Program-made: the position numbers and the translations under genes
Notes under the pieces: model-generated
What the model saw: the letters and a program-made list of their open reading frames with translations, nothing else
Told to the model about the DNA's origin: nothing
Databases searched by the model: none
Shown: positions 8,883 to 16,690 of the stretch, piece by piece
Numbering within the stretch: position 1 is the first letter of the stretch
Layout of the letters: every line of letters starts with the position of its first letter
Origin: Selenomonadaceae bacterium
GTDB lineage: Bacteria > Bacillota > Negativicutes > Selenomonadales > Selenomonadaceae
Length of the DNA: 44,810 nucleotides
NCBI GenBank assembly: GCA_017477125.1
Contig: JAFUXN010000127.1
Coordinates: 1 to 44,810 of the forward strand
Direction: 5' to 3'

Positions 8883-9662
8883 ATGAGGAACATATTGGCG
8901 GAGATCGTCGAGCAGAAGCGTTCGATAGTCGACGAGGCGAAAGCTCAACTGCCGCTCGATCGGATCAGATCGGAGCTTGAGGTTGGGCACTTCGGAATGT
9001 CGCGAGCGATCGTCAAGGGCGGGTGGTCGTTGATAGCGGAATGCAAACTGCAATCGCCGGCGAAGGGACGTCTGAACTCAACGCACTCGGTAGTGGAGAT
9101 GGCGAAGATTTACGAAGCGAACGGCGCGGCAATGTTGTCGGTTCATACCGATCCGCACTTCCTCGGCTCGAACGAAGATTTTAGTAGGGTACGGCAGGCG
9201 GTGAATTTGCCGCTGTTGAGGAAGGACTTCATCATCGACGAATATCAATTGTATGAGGCTCGACGGTTGGGGGCGGACGCGGTGTTGTTGATCGTTCGCA
9301 TCTTGACGGCGGAGGAGCTTGAAAAATTTTTGTATGTGACGTGGACGCTGGGAATGGACGCGTTGGTTGAGGTGCATGATGCGGCGGACATGTCGACGGC
9401 GTTATCGACGCGAGCGGCGTTCATCGGGATCAACAATCGGAACCTCAAAACATTCGAGACGACGATCGATCAAACGCTCGAGCTGCTGCCGCTGGTCCCG
9501 ACGGCGGATCGCTCTCGAGTGTTGATCAGTGAGAGCGGCGTTCGGTCGATCGATGACATAAAAAAACTCCGCGCGGTTGGGATCGACGGAGTGTTGGTTG
9601 GGGAAGGGCTGGTGCGCGCCGACGACATGGCGGAGCAAACGCGTCTCTTCGCCGACGGTTGA
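8883..9662 (+). CDS. trpC: Indole-3-glycerol phosphate synthase
   Basis: A 259-aa TrpC that closes the indole ring from CdRP. The family landmarks are present: AECKLQSPAKG (catalytic Lys region), LSVHTDPHFLGS, LLRKDFIIDEYQLYEARRLGADAVLLI, ALVEVHD, INNRNLKTFETTID and ISESGV. GTG-like alternatives exist, but ATG at 8883 with GAGGTG just upstream gives the standard N-terminus (ILAEIVEQKR). Gene order trpF-ACT-trpC places two consecutive pathway enzymes around a predicted sensor. Confidence 0.95.
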   Translation: MRNILAEIVEQKRSIVDEAKAQLPLDRIRSELEVGHFGMSRAIVKGGWSLIAECKLQSPAKGRLNSTHSVVEMAKIYEANGAAMLSVHTDPHFLGSNEDFSRVRQAVNLPLLRKDFIIDEYQLYEARRLGADAVLLIVRILTAEELEKFLYVTWTLGMDALVEVHDAADMSTALSTRAAFIGINNRNLKTFETTIDQTLELLPLVPTADRSRVLISESGVRSIDDIKKLRAVGIDGVLVGEGLVRADDMAEQTRLFADG

Positions 9663-9681
9663 GACAGGAGCGATGGCGTAA

Positions 9682-10632
9682 ATGATCAGAGTATTAATCT
9701 GGGGCACGGACGATCTCTTTCCTCAACTCGCGCCCCACTATTTTCATTATGCTCAACAGGGCTTGATGTCGATCGTCGGGTTCGGCGTTTATACGGGGGG
9801 GGGGTTGACGCTATTTAAAGACCTTAACGGAACCAAACTTGAGGGCAATCCGACATTCGAGCGAGTGATCCTCTCGACCAAAAATAATTTCTATGATCGA
9901 ATGAAACAGTTGGAGGGCATGGGTATACCGCGGCAGATCATCATCGACGGAGTCATTTTTGGGATTCCCGGTTTCGACTTTAAAAATTTCATCGAGACCG
10001 GCAAAGTCGTCGCGAGATTAAAACCCGGCAGAGTGGCTATGGTCGATTTTTCCATTTACCCCCGGATTTACATTGGGTCCGGCTATGCCATTACCATGGG
10101 AACAAAAAGTGCGATCGCCGGCGCTGAGATCGACGGCTTCGGCATGATCAATATCGGCAAGTACAGTCAGTTGTCATGGAAATTGGTGTTTGAAATGCAG
10201 CTGGCAATGGCAACTAAATACTACGACGGACATGATTATCACAGTGTCTTGTCATTCGATCCCGCTCATTTGAGTTGGCATGGGATCAGACCGAAACCAT
10301 TGCAAGGTCAACAAAAACCATGTCGAATCATGTTCGGCAATGACGTATGGGTGGGACGCGGCTGCTTCTTCAAGTCGAATGATCCCGATCGCCCGCTCGT
10401 GATTGGAGACGGAGCGGTCATTGCCTCCGACAGCGTCGTCGTCAAATCGGTCGAGCCTTATACGATCGTCGGCGGCAACCCTGCACGCTTCATTAAGTAT
10501 CGCTTCGACGATCCGAAAGTGATCGAGGGACTTCAACGCATTCGATGGTGGGATTGGTCGCTCGATAAAATTCATGATAACTACAAGTACTTCGATGACC
10601 CGCGCGCGTTCGTTGAGCGCTTCGATCAATAA
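9682..10632 (+). CDS. Left-handed beta-helix acyltransferase (CatB/XAT-like), putatively phase variable
   Basis: A 316-aa protein. The C-terminal part (about 115-275) shows hexapeptide-repeat acetyltransferase features: IYIGSGYAITMGTKSAI, GMINIGKYSQLSWKLVFEM, GNDVWVGRGCFF, IGDGAVIASDSVVVKSVEPYTIVGGNPARFIKYRF, the last being a hallmark of CatB-type O-acetyltransferases. The N-terminal about 100 residues (VLIWGTDDLFPQLAPHYF) are unassigned, perhaps a nucleotide-binding lobe. A run of ten G bases (9795-9804) encodes three glycines near residue 40, and loss or gain of one base would truncate the protein. A GGAG lies 11 bases before the ATG. As the last gene of the flagellin-modification run, it may acetylate a glycan. 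It ends exactly where cobS begins on the other strand. Confidence 0.78.
   Translation: MIRVLIWGTDDLFPQLAPHYFHYAQQGLMSIVGFGVYTGGGLTLFKDLNGTKLEGNPTFERVILSTKNNFYDRMKQLEGMGIPRQIIIDGVIFGIPGFDFKNFIETGKVVARLKPGRVAMVDFSIYPRIYIGSGYAITMGTKSAIAGAEIDGFGMINIGKYSQLSWKLVFEMQLAMATKYYDGHDYHSVLSFDPAHLSWHGIRPKPLQGQQKPCRIMFGNDVWVGRGCFFKSNDPDRPLVIGDGAVIASDSVVVKSVEPYTIVGGNPARFIKYRFDDPKVIEGLQRIRWWDWSLDKIHDNYKYFDDPRAFVERFDQ
9795..9804 (+). repeat. Homopolymeric G10 tract inside the acyltransferase gene
   Basis: Ten consecutive G bases cover ACG-GGG-GGG-GGG (Thr-Gly-Gly-Gly). It is the longest G run I can see in the window. Tracts of this length and kind in surface-glycan genes are classic slipped-strand contingency loci. 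The sequence given is in the ON (open) register. Confidence 0.85.
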
Positions 10633-11406
10633 TCAACCGCGCACGATCAGAAATACGATCAAAACCACGAGCTCGGAGAGCAGAGCGACCGCACCGTACA
10701 CGTCGCCCGTTAACCCTCCGAGCTTTTTCGTTGCGTGCCAACCGAAATACACCGTCAACGCCAACGCCGCCAACGCCGCCATCATCGCCGTCAAAAATAT
10801 TTCCGCCGACACGATCATCACAGGCGCCATCAACAACATCGCCTCGACCGTCGAGAAGATCATCGTCCGCCCGTCCGTCCGATCCGCAAACGCTTTGCCC
10901 ATCCCCGACGCCCGCGCGTAAGGGAATAATCCTATCGCCAGCACCATCATCAGCCGCCCGACGAGCGGCATCGCGTAGAGCGCCGACAGAAATTCTTCCG
11001 TCGACAGCCGCGCCAACTCGATTAGCGTCGCAAATTCCATCATCGACAGCATCACGAAGCTCACCACGCCGAACGCCCCAACTCGACTGTCCTTCATGAT
11101 CTCCAACATTCGAGCTCGATCCCGTCCGCTGAACAGCCCGTCGAACGTGTCCATGAATCCGTCGCAATGGATCGCGCCCGTCAACGCCGTCGACATCAAC
11201 AACGCAAGCGCCGCCTCCAATGTCGGGAACCGCCCCGCCGTCAGATCAATCATCGCAAACATCATCAACGCGTAAATCGAGCCGAGTACCGCGCCCACCG
11301 GCGGAAACCAACGCACGCTCCGACCAAAATCTTCTTCGGTCCACACCGTTTGACGCTCGAGCGTGATCCGCGTCAAGAATTGCAATCCGATCAGAAACGA
11401 TCTCAT
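10633..11406 (-). CDS. cobS: Adenosylcobinamide-GDP ribazoletransferase (cobalamin synthase)
   Basis: A 257-aa integral membrane CobS, joining adenosylcobinamide-GDP and alpha-ribazole in the last step of cobalamin synthesis. Key motifs are the N-terminal MRSFLIGLQFLTRI, FPPVGAVLG, and the metal-binding HCDGFMDTFDGLFSGRDR with KDSRVGAFG. Several transmembrane segments follow. ATG at 11406, with GAGAGG upstream, gives the usual family start; the frame is open further up to 11484 without homology. No other cobalamin genes are nearby. Its stop codon directly abuts that of the convergent acyltransferase, leaving no room for an intergenic terminator. Confidence 0.93.
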   Translation of the reverse strand: MRSFLIGLQFLTRITLERQTVWTEEDFGRSVRWFPPVGAVLGSIYALMMFAMIDLTAGRFPTLEAALALLMSTALTGAIHCDGFMDTFDGLFSGRDRARMLEIMKDSRVGAFGVVSFVMLSMMEFATLIELARLSTEEFLSALYAMPLVGRLMMVLAIGLFPYARASGMGKAFADRTDGRTMIFSTVEAMLLMAPVMIVSAEIFLTAMMAALAALALTVYFGWHATKKLGGLTGDVYGAVALLSELVVLIVFLIVRG

Positions 11407-11427
11407 CAACGTCGCCTCTCTGTCAAT

Positions 11428-11456
11428 TTCCAATTTCAACGTCGGCATGATATAAT
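11428..11456 (+). promoter_or_regulatory. Predicted promoter of the metal ABC transporter genes
   Basis: TTCCAA (11428-11433), 17 bases, then a perfect TATAAT (11451-11456) preceded by TG (extended -10). Transcription would start about 5 bases before the GTG at 11468, so the mRNA would be almost leaderless. Its -10 box overlaps that of the opposing cobS promoter. Confidence 0.55.
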
Positions 11457-11475
11457 CTCGCCGGGGAGTGATCAA
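11447..11475 (-). promoter_or_regulatory. Predicted promoter of cobS, overlapping the divergent ABC promoter
   Basis: On the minus strand TTGATC (11470-11475) and TATCAT (11447-11452) are 17 bases apart, placing the start about 35 bases upstream of the cobS ATG. The two divergent -10 elements share bases 11451-11452, so the two polymerases should exclude each other. Confidence 0.45.
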
Positions 11476-12238
11476 CATTTTCAAATCGATTTTACATCAC
11501 GGCGCCTCGAGCCCCGATTGCGCTAAAGTCTGCTGCACTCGCATTGAGCACTTCGGCGTTCGAGCGGGCGATCTGATCATCTTCGACGATGTCAACCTCC
11601 ACGTCCATTGCGGTCAGCTCACCGCGCTCATCGGACCAAACGGCGCCGGCAAATCTACTCTGCTCAAAGCGATCCTCGGCGAGGTCGAGCACACCGGTTC
11701 ACTTCATTACGTCGATGCAAAGGGCAAACACACCGGGCACCCGATCATCGGCTACGTCCCTCAATATTTGAGCTTCGACGTCAGCGCGCCCGCCTCGGTC
11801 ATGGATTTGTTCATGGCATGCTTGTCAAGACGTCCCGTCTGGCTGTTCTCGTCGCATCACCTCCGCCGTCAAGTGCTCGAAAATTTGTCGAGAGTCAAAG
11901 CCGATCACCTCATCGATCGACGGTTGGGAGCATTGAGCGGCGGCGAGTTGCAACGAGTGCTGTTGGCGTTGGCGCTCGAGCCGCTGCCCGATCTGCTGCT
12001 GCTCGATGAACCCGTCAGCGGCGTCGATCAAAACGGGCTCGAATTGTTTTATCAGATCGTGTTGGAGCTGCGGGCGAATGAAGACATGGCGATCATCTTA
12101 ATCTCTCACGACCTCGACCTCGTATCAAAGTACGCCGATCAAGTCGTGCTGTTAAACAAAAAAATACTCGCCGTAGGCAGTCCCGATGAGGTGTTCGCCG
12201 ACGCGAGCATGAAAAAAATTTTCGGCTCGATCATATGA
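11468..12238 (+). CDS. znuC: Metal (zinc/manganese-type) ABC transporter ATP-binding protein
   Basis: A 256-aa ABC ATPase: Walker A GPNGAGKST, Q-loop YVPQYLSFD, signature LSGGELQR, Walker B LLLLDEPVSGVD and H-loop ISHDLDL. It groups with zinc/manganese importers by its GELQRVLLALAL context and by the permease that follows. The N-terminus carries an unusual Cys cluster (PDCAKVCC) ahead of the nucleotide-binding domain, perhaps binding metal. GTG at 11468 is the only sensible start in frame; a GGGGAG lies immediately before it. The solute-binding protein ZnuA is not in the window, so it must be encoded elsewhere or be shared. Confidence 0.82.
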   Translation: MINIFKSILHHGASSPDCAKVCCTRIEHFGVRAGDLIIFDDVNLHVHCGQLTALIGPNGAGKSTLLKAILGEVEHTGSLHYVDAKGKHTGHPIIGYVPQYLSFDVSAPASVMDLFMACLSRRPVWLFSSHHLRRQVLENLSRVKADHLIDRRLGALSGGELQRVLLALALEPLPDLLLLDEPVSGVDQNGLELFYQIVLELRANEDMAIILISHDLDLVSKYADQVVLLNKKILAVGSPDEVFADASMKKIFGSII

Positions 12239-12250
12239 GGAGGCAGACGC

Positions 12251-13048
12251 TTGTTCGATTATCAATTCATGGTCAACGCGTTCATCGCGATCCTGCTCGT
12301 CACGCCGCTGTTCGGTCTGCTCTCGACCATGGTCGTCTCCAATCGCATGGCGTTCTTCTCCGACTCGCTCGGGCACGGCGCCTTCACCGGCATCGCCATT
12401 GGTGTGCTGCTCGGCTCGAGCTCGCCGCTGATCTCGCTGGTCATCTTCTCGATCGCCTTCGCACTGCTGATCACTTACATAAAAAATCGATCGCGCGTCG
12501 GCGCCGACACCGTCATTGGCGTCTTCTCGTCGACCGCGATCGCCGTCGGTCTCATGATCATGTCGAGCGGCGGCTCGTTCAATAAATTTTCGTCTTACCT
12601 CATCGGCGATCTGCTCAGCATCACCGTCGACGATCTCATCGCGCTGTCGATCGTGTTCGTCGCCGTGCTCGTCATGTGGGCTCTGCTCTTCAATCAACTG
12701 CTCGTCATGTCGATCAATGCGTCGTTCGCGCGGAGCAGAGGGATCGCCGCGTTGAAGGTCGAAGCGATCTTCGCCGCGATGCTCGCCGTCGTCGTTTCGA
12801 TCTCGATCCAATGGGTCGGCATCTTGATCATCAACTCATTGCTCGTGTTGCCCGCCGCCGCCTCTCGCAACGTCACCAACGACGTCAAGCATTACAATCT
12901 GGCGTCGGTGATGATCGCGTTGATCTCGGGCGTGAGCGGGCTGATGATCGCCTACGAGTTCGACACCGCGGCGGGCGCCACCATCGTCGTCATCGCCGCC
13001 GCAATCTACTTCATCACCTTCGCACTGCGCAAGCGGTTCATCAAATGA
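12251..13048 (+). CDS. znuB: Metal ABC transporter permease (ZnuB/MntB family)
   Basis: A 265-aa membrane protein with about eight hydrophobic segments and ABC-3 family features: TPLFGLLSTMVVSNRMAFFSDSLGHGAFTG near the N-terminus (the FFSDSLGHGA block is typical), SRVGADTVIGVFSS, WVGILIINSLLVLPAAASRNV, and a short basic C-terminus. TTG at 12251 is chosen because an excellent GAGGAGG site lies 9 bases upstream; it sits 12 bases after the ATPase gene. It should form the transmembrane channel of a zinc- or manganese-type importer. The stop codon abuts that of the convergent phosphatase gene with no gap. Confidence 0.85.
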   Translation: MFDYQFMVNAFIAILLVTPLFGLLSTMVVSNRMAFFSDSLGHGAFTGIAIGVLLGSSSPLISLVIFSIAFALLITYIKNRSRVGADTVIGVFSSTAIAVGLMIMSSGGSFNKFSSYLIGDLLSITVDDLIALSIVFVAVLVMWALLFNQLLVMSINASFARSRGIAALKVEAIFAAMLAVVVSISIQWVGILIINSLLVLPAAASRNVTNDVKHYNLASVMIALISGVSGLMIAYEFDTAAGATIVVIAAAIYFITFALRKRFIK

Positions 13049-13768
13049 TCACGCCGCGCGCTTGTGCTCGCCCTCGTAAACGTAACCGAGATGATCGACG
13101 GAGTTGAGCAACACGACGTGCCACTTGCCGCCCTCGTACTGCAACACGTTGATGCAGGTGTTATCCTGAGGAAAGAAATAGAAATGATCGAGCCCGACAT
13201 CGAACAGCTCACACAGCAATGCCATGTTGCCTTTCGAGTGCGCGCCGATAAAAATCGTCTTGCCGGGGTATTTCGCAACCGCCTCGTCGAGCGCCGCCCG
13301 ATAACGAGCCTGCACTTGTTTGAGCGTTTCGCCGTTGGGGAATTTCATCTTGTGCGGCTTGTTCTTCCAAACGTAGTGCAGCTTGGGATATTGCTCGGCG
13401 ATGTCGGCTTTATACTCGCCCGCCCAATCTCCGTAATTGAGTTCGACGAGACGCTCATCGGTGTAAGCGATCGGCATGTTGTGGAGCTCGGCGACGGCTT
13501 TGGTCGTGGCGACCGCGCGCCTCATCGGGCTCGAGATGAACACATCGATCTGAACGTCCTTGAGGCGTTCGGCAAGCAGCCGCGCTTGATTGATTCCCGT
13601 CTCGTTGAGCGGCATGTCCTTCAGCCCCTGAAAACGTCTCTGTCTGTTGTAATCGGTTTCGCCATGGCGAACGAGGATCACCGTCGTGACCTCGCTCTTG
13701 TCGGCGGCGAAGGCGTTGAGCGGGATCAACAACAAGACGATCACGAGCGCCGATAAAATTTTTCTCAT
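13049..13768 (-). CDS. Exported histidine phosphatase (phosphoglycerate mutase superfamily)
   Basis: A 239-aa protein with a clear signal peptide (MRKILSALVIVLLLIPLNAFAA). The mature part is a branch-1 histidine phosphatase: LVRHGETDYN with the phosphorylated His, ISSPMRRAVATTKAVAE, ELNYGDWAGEY and GAHSKGN with the second catalytic His. It is therefore likely a periplasmic phosphatase; the substrate is unknown. ATG at 13768 follows a strong AAGGAGGAG site; the frame is open upstream to 14215, but that stretch is rlmN in another frame. It overlaps the rlmN stop by ATGA and is the last gene of the long minus-strand operon. Confidence 0.85.
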   Translation of the reverse strand: MRKILSALVIVLLLIPLNAFAADKSEVTTVILVRHGETDYNRQRRFQGLKDMPLNETGINQARLLAERLKDVQIDVFISSPMRRAVATTKAVAELHNMPIAYTDERLVELNYGDWAGEYKADIAEQYPKLHYVWKNKPHKMKFPNGETLKQVQARYRAALDEAVAKYPGKTIFIGAHSKGNMALLCELFDVGLDHFYFFPQDNTCINVLQYEGGKWHVVLLNSVDHLGYVYEGEHKRAA

Positions 13769-14787
13769 ACAAAACTCCTCCTTAACTGCCCGCATGCCGC
13801 ATTGATCTCCGCGCCGAACTCCTTTCGAAGCGTCGCGCCGATCCCGCGCGCCTCGAGCACTTCCATGAAAGCGTTGATCGTTCGAGACGGCGGACGTTTG
13901 AAATCGCGCTCGACCACGGGATTGATCGGGATCACATTGACGTTCGCCAACTGATCTTTTAGTAATGTCGCCAGCTGTCGAGCGTGCTCCGTCGAGTCGT
14001 TGACGCCGTCGATCAAAATATATTCGTAAGTCACCCGCCGCCCCGTCCGCTCGCCGTAATCTCGTCCTGCCTTGATCAGAGCGTCGAGCCCGAACGTCCG
14101 ATTGATCGGCATCAGCGTCGAACGCAGCTCGTCGGTCGGAGCGTGCAACGAGATCGACAACGTGATCGGCAATTTCAGTTGAGCCAGCTCGTAAATTTTC
14201 GGGACGATGCCGCATGTCGAGACCGTCAGCCGTCGATAGCTCATGCCCAACGTGTAAGGCTCATGGATCAGTCGAAGGAAGGCGATCAAGTTGTCGAAGT
14301 TCATGAGCGGCTCGCCCATGCCCATCACCACGATCGAATCGACTTTTGCCGACTCCGCGCGGAGCTCGTCGTTGATGAAGATCACTTGCGCGATCATCTC
14401 GGCGGCGGTCAAATTTCGTTCGAGCCCGTTGAGAGTCGACGCACAGAACGCACAGCCCATCGCGCAACCCGCTTGCGACGAAATACAGATCGAATTGCCG
14501 TAGTCGTGTCGCATCAGAACGCATTCGACCGTCGACCCGTTGAGATCGAGCAGAAATTTTGCGGTCGAAGGCGAATCGAGCCGCGTGATCAATTGCGCCG
14601 CTCTGATCTCATATCGTTCGGACAGCTGCCGACGAAGTTCCTTCGAAAGATCGGTCATGGCGTCGAACGAGCGCGCCCCACGTTGATAAATCCACGCCGC
14701 CATTTGAGCCGCGCGGAATTTTTTTTGCCCGATCGACACCAGTTCGTCTTGCAGTTGAGCGAGCGTCAAGCCGAATAAATTTTTCAT
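13765..14787 (-). CDS. rlmN: Dual-specificity RNA methyltransferase (23S rRNA A2503 / tRNA A37)
   Basis: A 340-aa radical-SAM methylase RlmN. The 4Fe-4S triad is in AGCAMGCAFCAST (C-x3-C-x2-C) and the C-terminal catalytic Cys in INAACGQLRRS. GMGEPLMNFDNLI, ISLHAPTDELRS and TYEYILIDGVND are family segments. It overlaps the preceding rsmB and the following phosphatase gene by ATGA, so translation is coupled along the operon. C2 methylation of A2503 in the peptidyl-transferase centre is the expected reaction. Confidence 0.95.
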   Translation of the reverse strand: MKNLFGLTLAQLQDELVSIGQKKFRAAQMAAWIYQRGARSFDAMTDLSKELRRQLSERYEIRAAQLITRLDSPSTAKFLLDLNGSTVECVLMRHDYGNSICISSQAGCAMGCAFCASTLNGLERNLTAAEMIAQVIFINDELRAESAKVDSIVVMGMGEPLMNFDNLIAFLRLIHEPYTLGMSYRRLTVSTCGIVPKIYELAQLKLPITLSISLHAPTDELRSTLMPINRTFGLDALIKAGRDYGERTGRRVTYEYILIDGVNDSTEHARQLATLLKDQLANVNVIPINPVVERDFKRPPSRTINAFMEVLEARGIGATLRKEFGAEINAACGQLRRSFV

Positions 14788-16070
14788 GACGCGCGTCGGA
14801 GCTTGGCGAAGAAAAACCCGTCGGTGCCGTCGACGTGGGGCAACAGCATTCGGGTCTCGACAAGCTCAAAATTATCGTGAGCCGCCATAAAATTTTCGAT
14901 GACGCCTTCATTCTCGTCGCGCTCGAGCGTGCAGGTGCTGTAGACGATCACGCCTCCGACCTTCACCGCCTCCGCCGCGCTCGACAGTATTTCCGATTGA
15001 AGTTGGGGCAGTTGAGCAAGTTCATCGGGCGTCTTCCGCCAACGGAGATCGGCTTTGCGTCGAAGCACGCCCAGCCCCGAGCACGGCGCATCGATCAGCA
15101 CTCGATCGGCGCGTTGCTTAAATTCGTCGCCGAGCTCTCGAGCGTCGAGAACCATGGGCTTGACGATTTTGATCCCCAACCGTCGGGCGTTGTCGTTGAT
15201 CAGTTTGAGTTTGTGCTCGTGGACGTCGACGGCAATCACCAGCCCGCGATTGTTCATCAGTTCAGCGATGTGCGTCGACTTGCCGCCCGGCGCCGCGCAA
15301 CAATCGATCACAAATTCATCGGGCTTTGGGTCGAGGGCGTGAGCGACGAGCATTGAACTTTCGTCCTGCACGATGCACAATCCTTCGGTCAACGGTTTGA
15401 GATCGTCGAGCGCGCCGAGCTTTTGACAGACGATCCCATCATCAACGATCGCCGACGGTTGAGCTTCAACGCCGAGCGCTCTCAACTGCTCGATCAGTTC
15501 ATCGCGATTGGTCTTGAGCCGATTGACGCGAAGGGTGATCGGCGCGGGTCGATTGTCAACGTCCAATAAAATTTTCGTCTGCTCGAGCCCGAATTGATCG
15601 ATCCAACGCTCGACCAGCCACTTCGGATGAAAAGTTCTCAACGCCAGCGACGCGGGCGAGTCGTCGGTCGGGAACGTCGCTTTTTGACGATCGCGCGTCA
15701 TTGAGCGCAACACTCCGTTGACGAATTTCGAGCTGCCGACGCTTACGACCTTGGCGATCTCAACCGACTCATTGATCGCCGCCGATTCGGGCACTCGATC
15801 GAGAAAAAATAATTGGTAGACGCCCACGCGGAGGATCGCCAAAATTTTGGGGTCGACCTTGCGCAACGGACGGTTGATGAATTTCGCAATGATCCAATCG
15901 AGCGACGCCCCGCACTTGATCGTTCCGTTGACGAGCTCCGTGCAGAACCGACGATCGATGTCTCTGAGCTCGACCGTCCGCAACGCCTTCGTCAGGGCGA
16001 TGTTGGCGTACGCGCCGCGGCTCATGACCTCGTGGATCACAGCCACGGCGGTGTGCCTTGCTTTGTCCAT
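14784..16070 (-). CDS. rsmB: 16S rRNA (cytosine-967-C5) methyltransferase
   Basis: A 428-aa RsmB. The N-terminal NusB-like helical domain (ARHTAVAVIHEVMSRGAYAN to about residue 135) is followed by a SAM-dependent methylase: CCAAPGGKSTHIAEL (SAM site), LIDAPCSGLGVLRRK and YSTCTLERDENEGVI with the catalytic Cys residues. I prefer ATG at 16070, with GGGGA 8 bases upstream, over a TTG at 16085; either way the start lies inside the end of the upstream folate gene, with about 34 bases of overlap. The stop overlaps rlmN by ATGA. Confidence 0.93.
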   Translation of the reverse strand: MDKARHTAVAVIHEVMSRGAYANIALTKALRTVELRDIDRRFCTELVNGTIKCGASLDWIIAKFINRPLRKVDPKILAILRVGVYQLFFLDRVPESAAINESVEIAKVVSVGSSKFVNGVLRSMTRDRQKATFPTDDSPASLALRTFHPKWLVERWIDQFGLEQTKILLDVDNRPAPITLRVNRLKTNRDELIEQLRALGVEAQPSAIVDDGIVCQKLGALDDLKPLTEGLCIVQDESSMLVAHALDPKPDEFVIDCCAAPGGKSTHIAELMNNRGLVIAVDVHEHKLKLINDNARRLGIKIVKPMVLDARELGDEFKQRADRVLIDAPCSGLGVLRRKADLRWRKTPDELAQLPQLQSEILSSAAEAVKVGGVIVYSTCTLERDENEGVIENFMAAHDNFELVETRMLLPHVDGTDGFFFAKLRRAS

Positions 16071-16666
16071 ATCTGCATTCCCCAATCGTAGATGGCATCG
16101 ATCTTCGCTTCGGTGATGATCACATCGACATTGACATCGTGCGGCTCGAACGGCACTTGATATTCCAATTGGAAATTGAACGCGAGCGCGATCTTGGGCG
16201 TGTTGCCGACGCGCGCCAGAAATTGATCGTAGTAGCCGGCGCCCATCCCCAGACGCCTGCCGTTGTAATCGAACGCCGCGCCCGGCACGATGATGAAGTC
16301 AAACGCATCGGGCTGAAGGAAGATGCGATCCTCCTCCTTGACCGTCTTGATCCCAAACTGCCCTTCGGTCAACACGTCCGGCGACGAGTACAGCACCGGG
16401 CGCATCACATTGTTTTCGGTGATCAACGGGATCGCCAGCCGCTTGCCGTCCTTGAACGCTTGATCGAAAAACGTTTGGAGCTGAACCTCGTCGGGCATCG
16501 ACACGTAAGCCATGATCGTGTTGGCGCGCTGATAGGTTTTCGAATCGAGCAGTCGTTGAACGATCGCCTCACTGACGCGCTCGCGTTCGAACGGATCCAT
16601 CTCGCGCCGCTTCTTCACCATTCGACTGCGCATCGTCTTCTTGAATTGCATGATTGGTTCAGGCAT
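16037..16666 (-). CDS. 5-formyltetrahydrofolate cyclo-ligase
   Basis: A 209-aa protein of the 5-FTHF cyclo-ligase family (MTHFS), converting 5-formyl-THF to 5,10-methenyl-THF with ATP. Evidence: N-terminal RSRMVKKRREMD, the IMAYVSMPDEVQ substrate region, IIVPGAAFDYNGRRLGMGAGYYDQFL (the phosphate-binding G-x-GxGYYD hallmark) and ALAFNFQLEYQVPFEPHDVNVD. ATG at 16666 with GAGGAGG upstream. It lies between yajC and rsmB in the operon and overlaps rsmB. Confidence 0.92.
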   Translation of the reverse strand: MPEPIMQFKKTMRSRMVKKRREMDPFERERVSEAIVQRLLDSKTYQRANTIMAYVSMPDEVQLQTFFDQAFKDGKRLAIPLITENNVMRPVLYSSPDVLTEGQFGIKTVKEEDRIFLQPDAFDFIIVPGAAFDYNGRRLGMGAGYYDQFLARVGNTPKIALAFNFQLEYQVPFEPHDVNVDVIITEAKIDAIYDWGMQIWTKQGTPPWL

Positions 16667-16690
16667 GTTGAGCCCTCCTCTCGAAAAAAT

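Noticed and set aside
11407-11467. Cobalamin riboswitch before cobS
   Set aside because: The intergenic space is about 60 bases, too short for the element, and the B12-box sequence is not seen.
13769-14215. N-terminal extension of the histidine phosphatase
   Set aside because: The frame is open, but it is rlmN read in another frame; the signal peptide and ribosome site fix the start at 13768.
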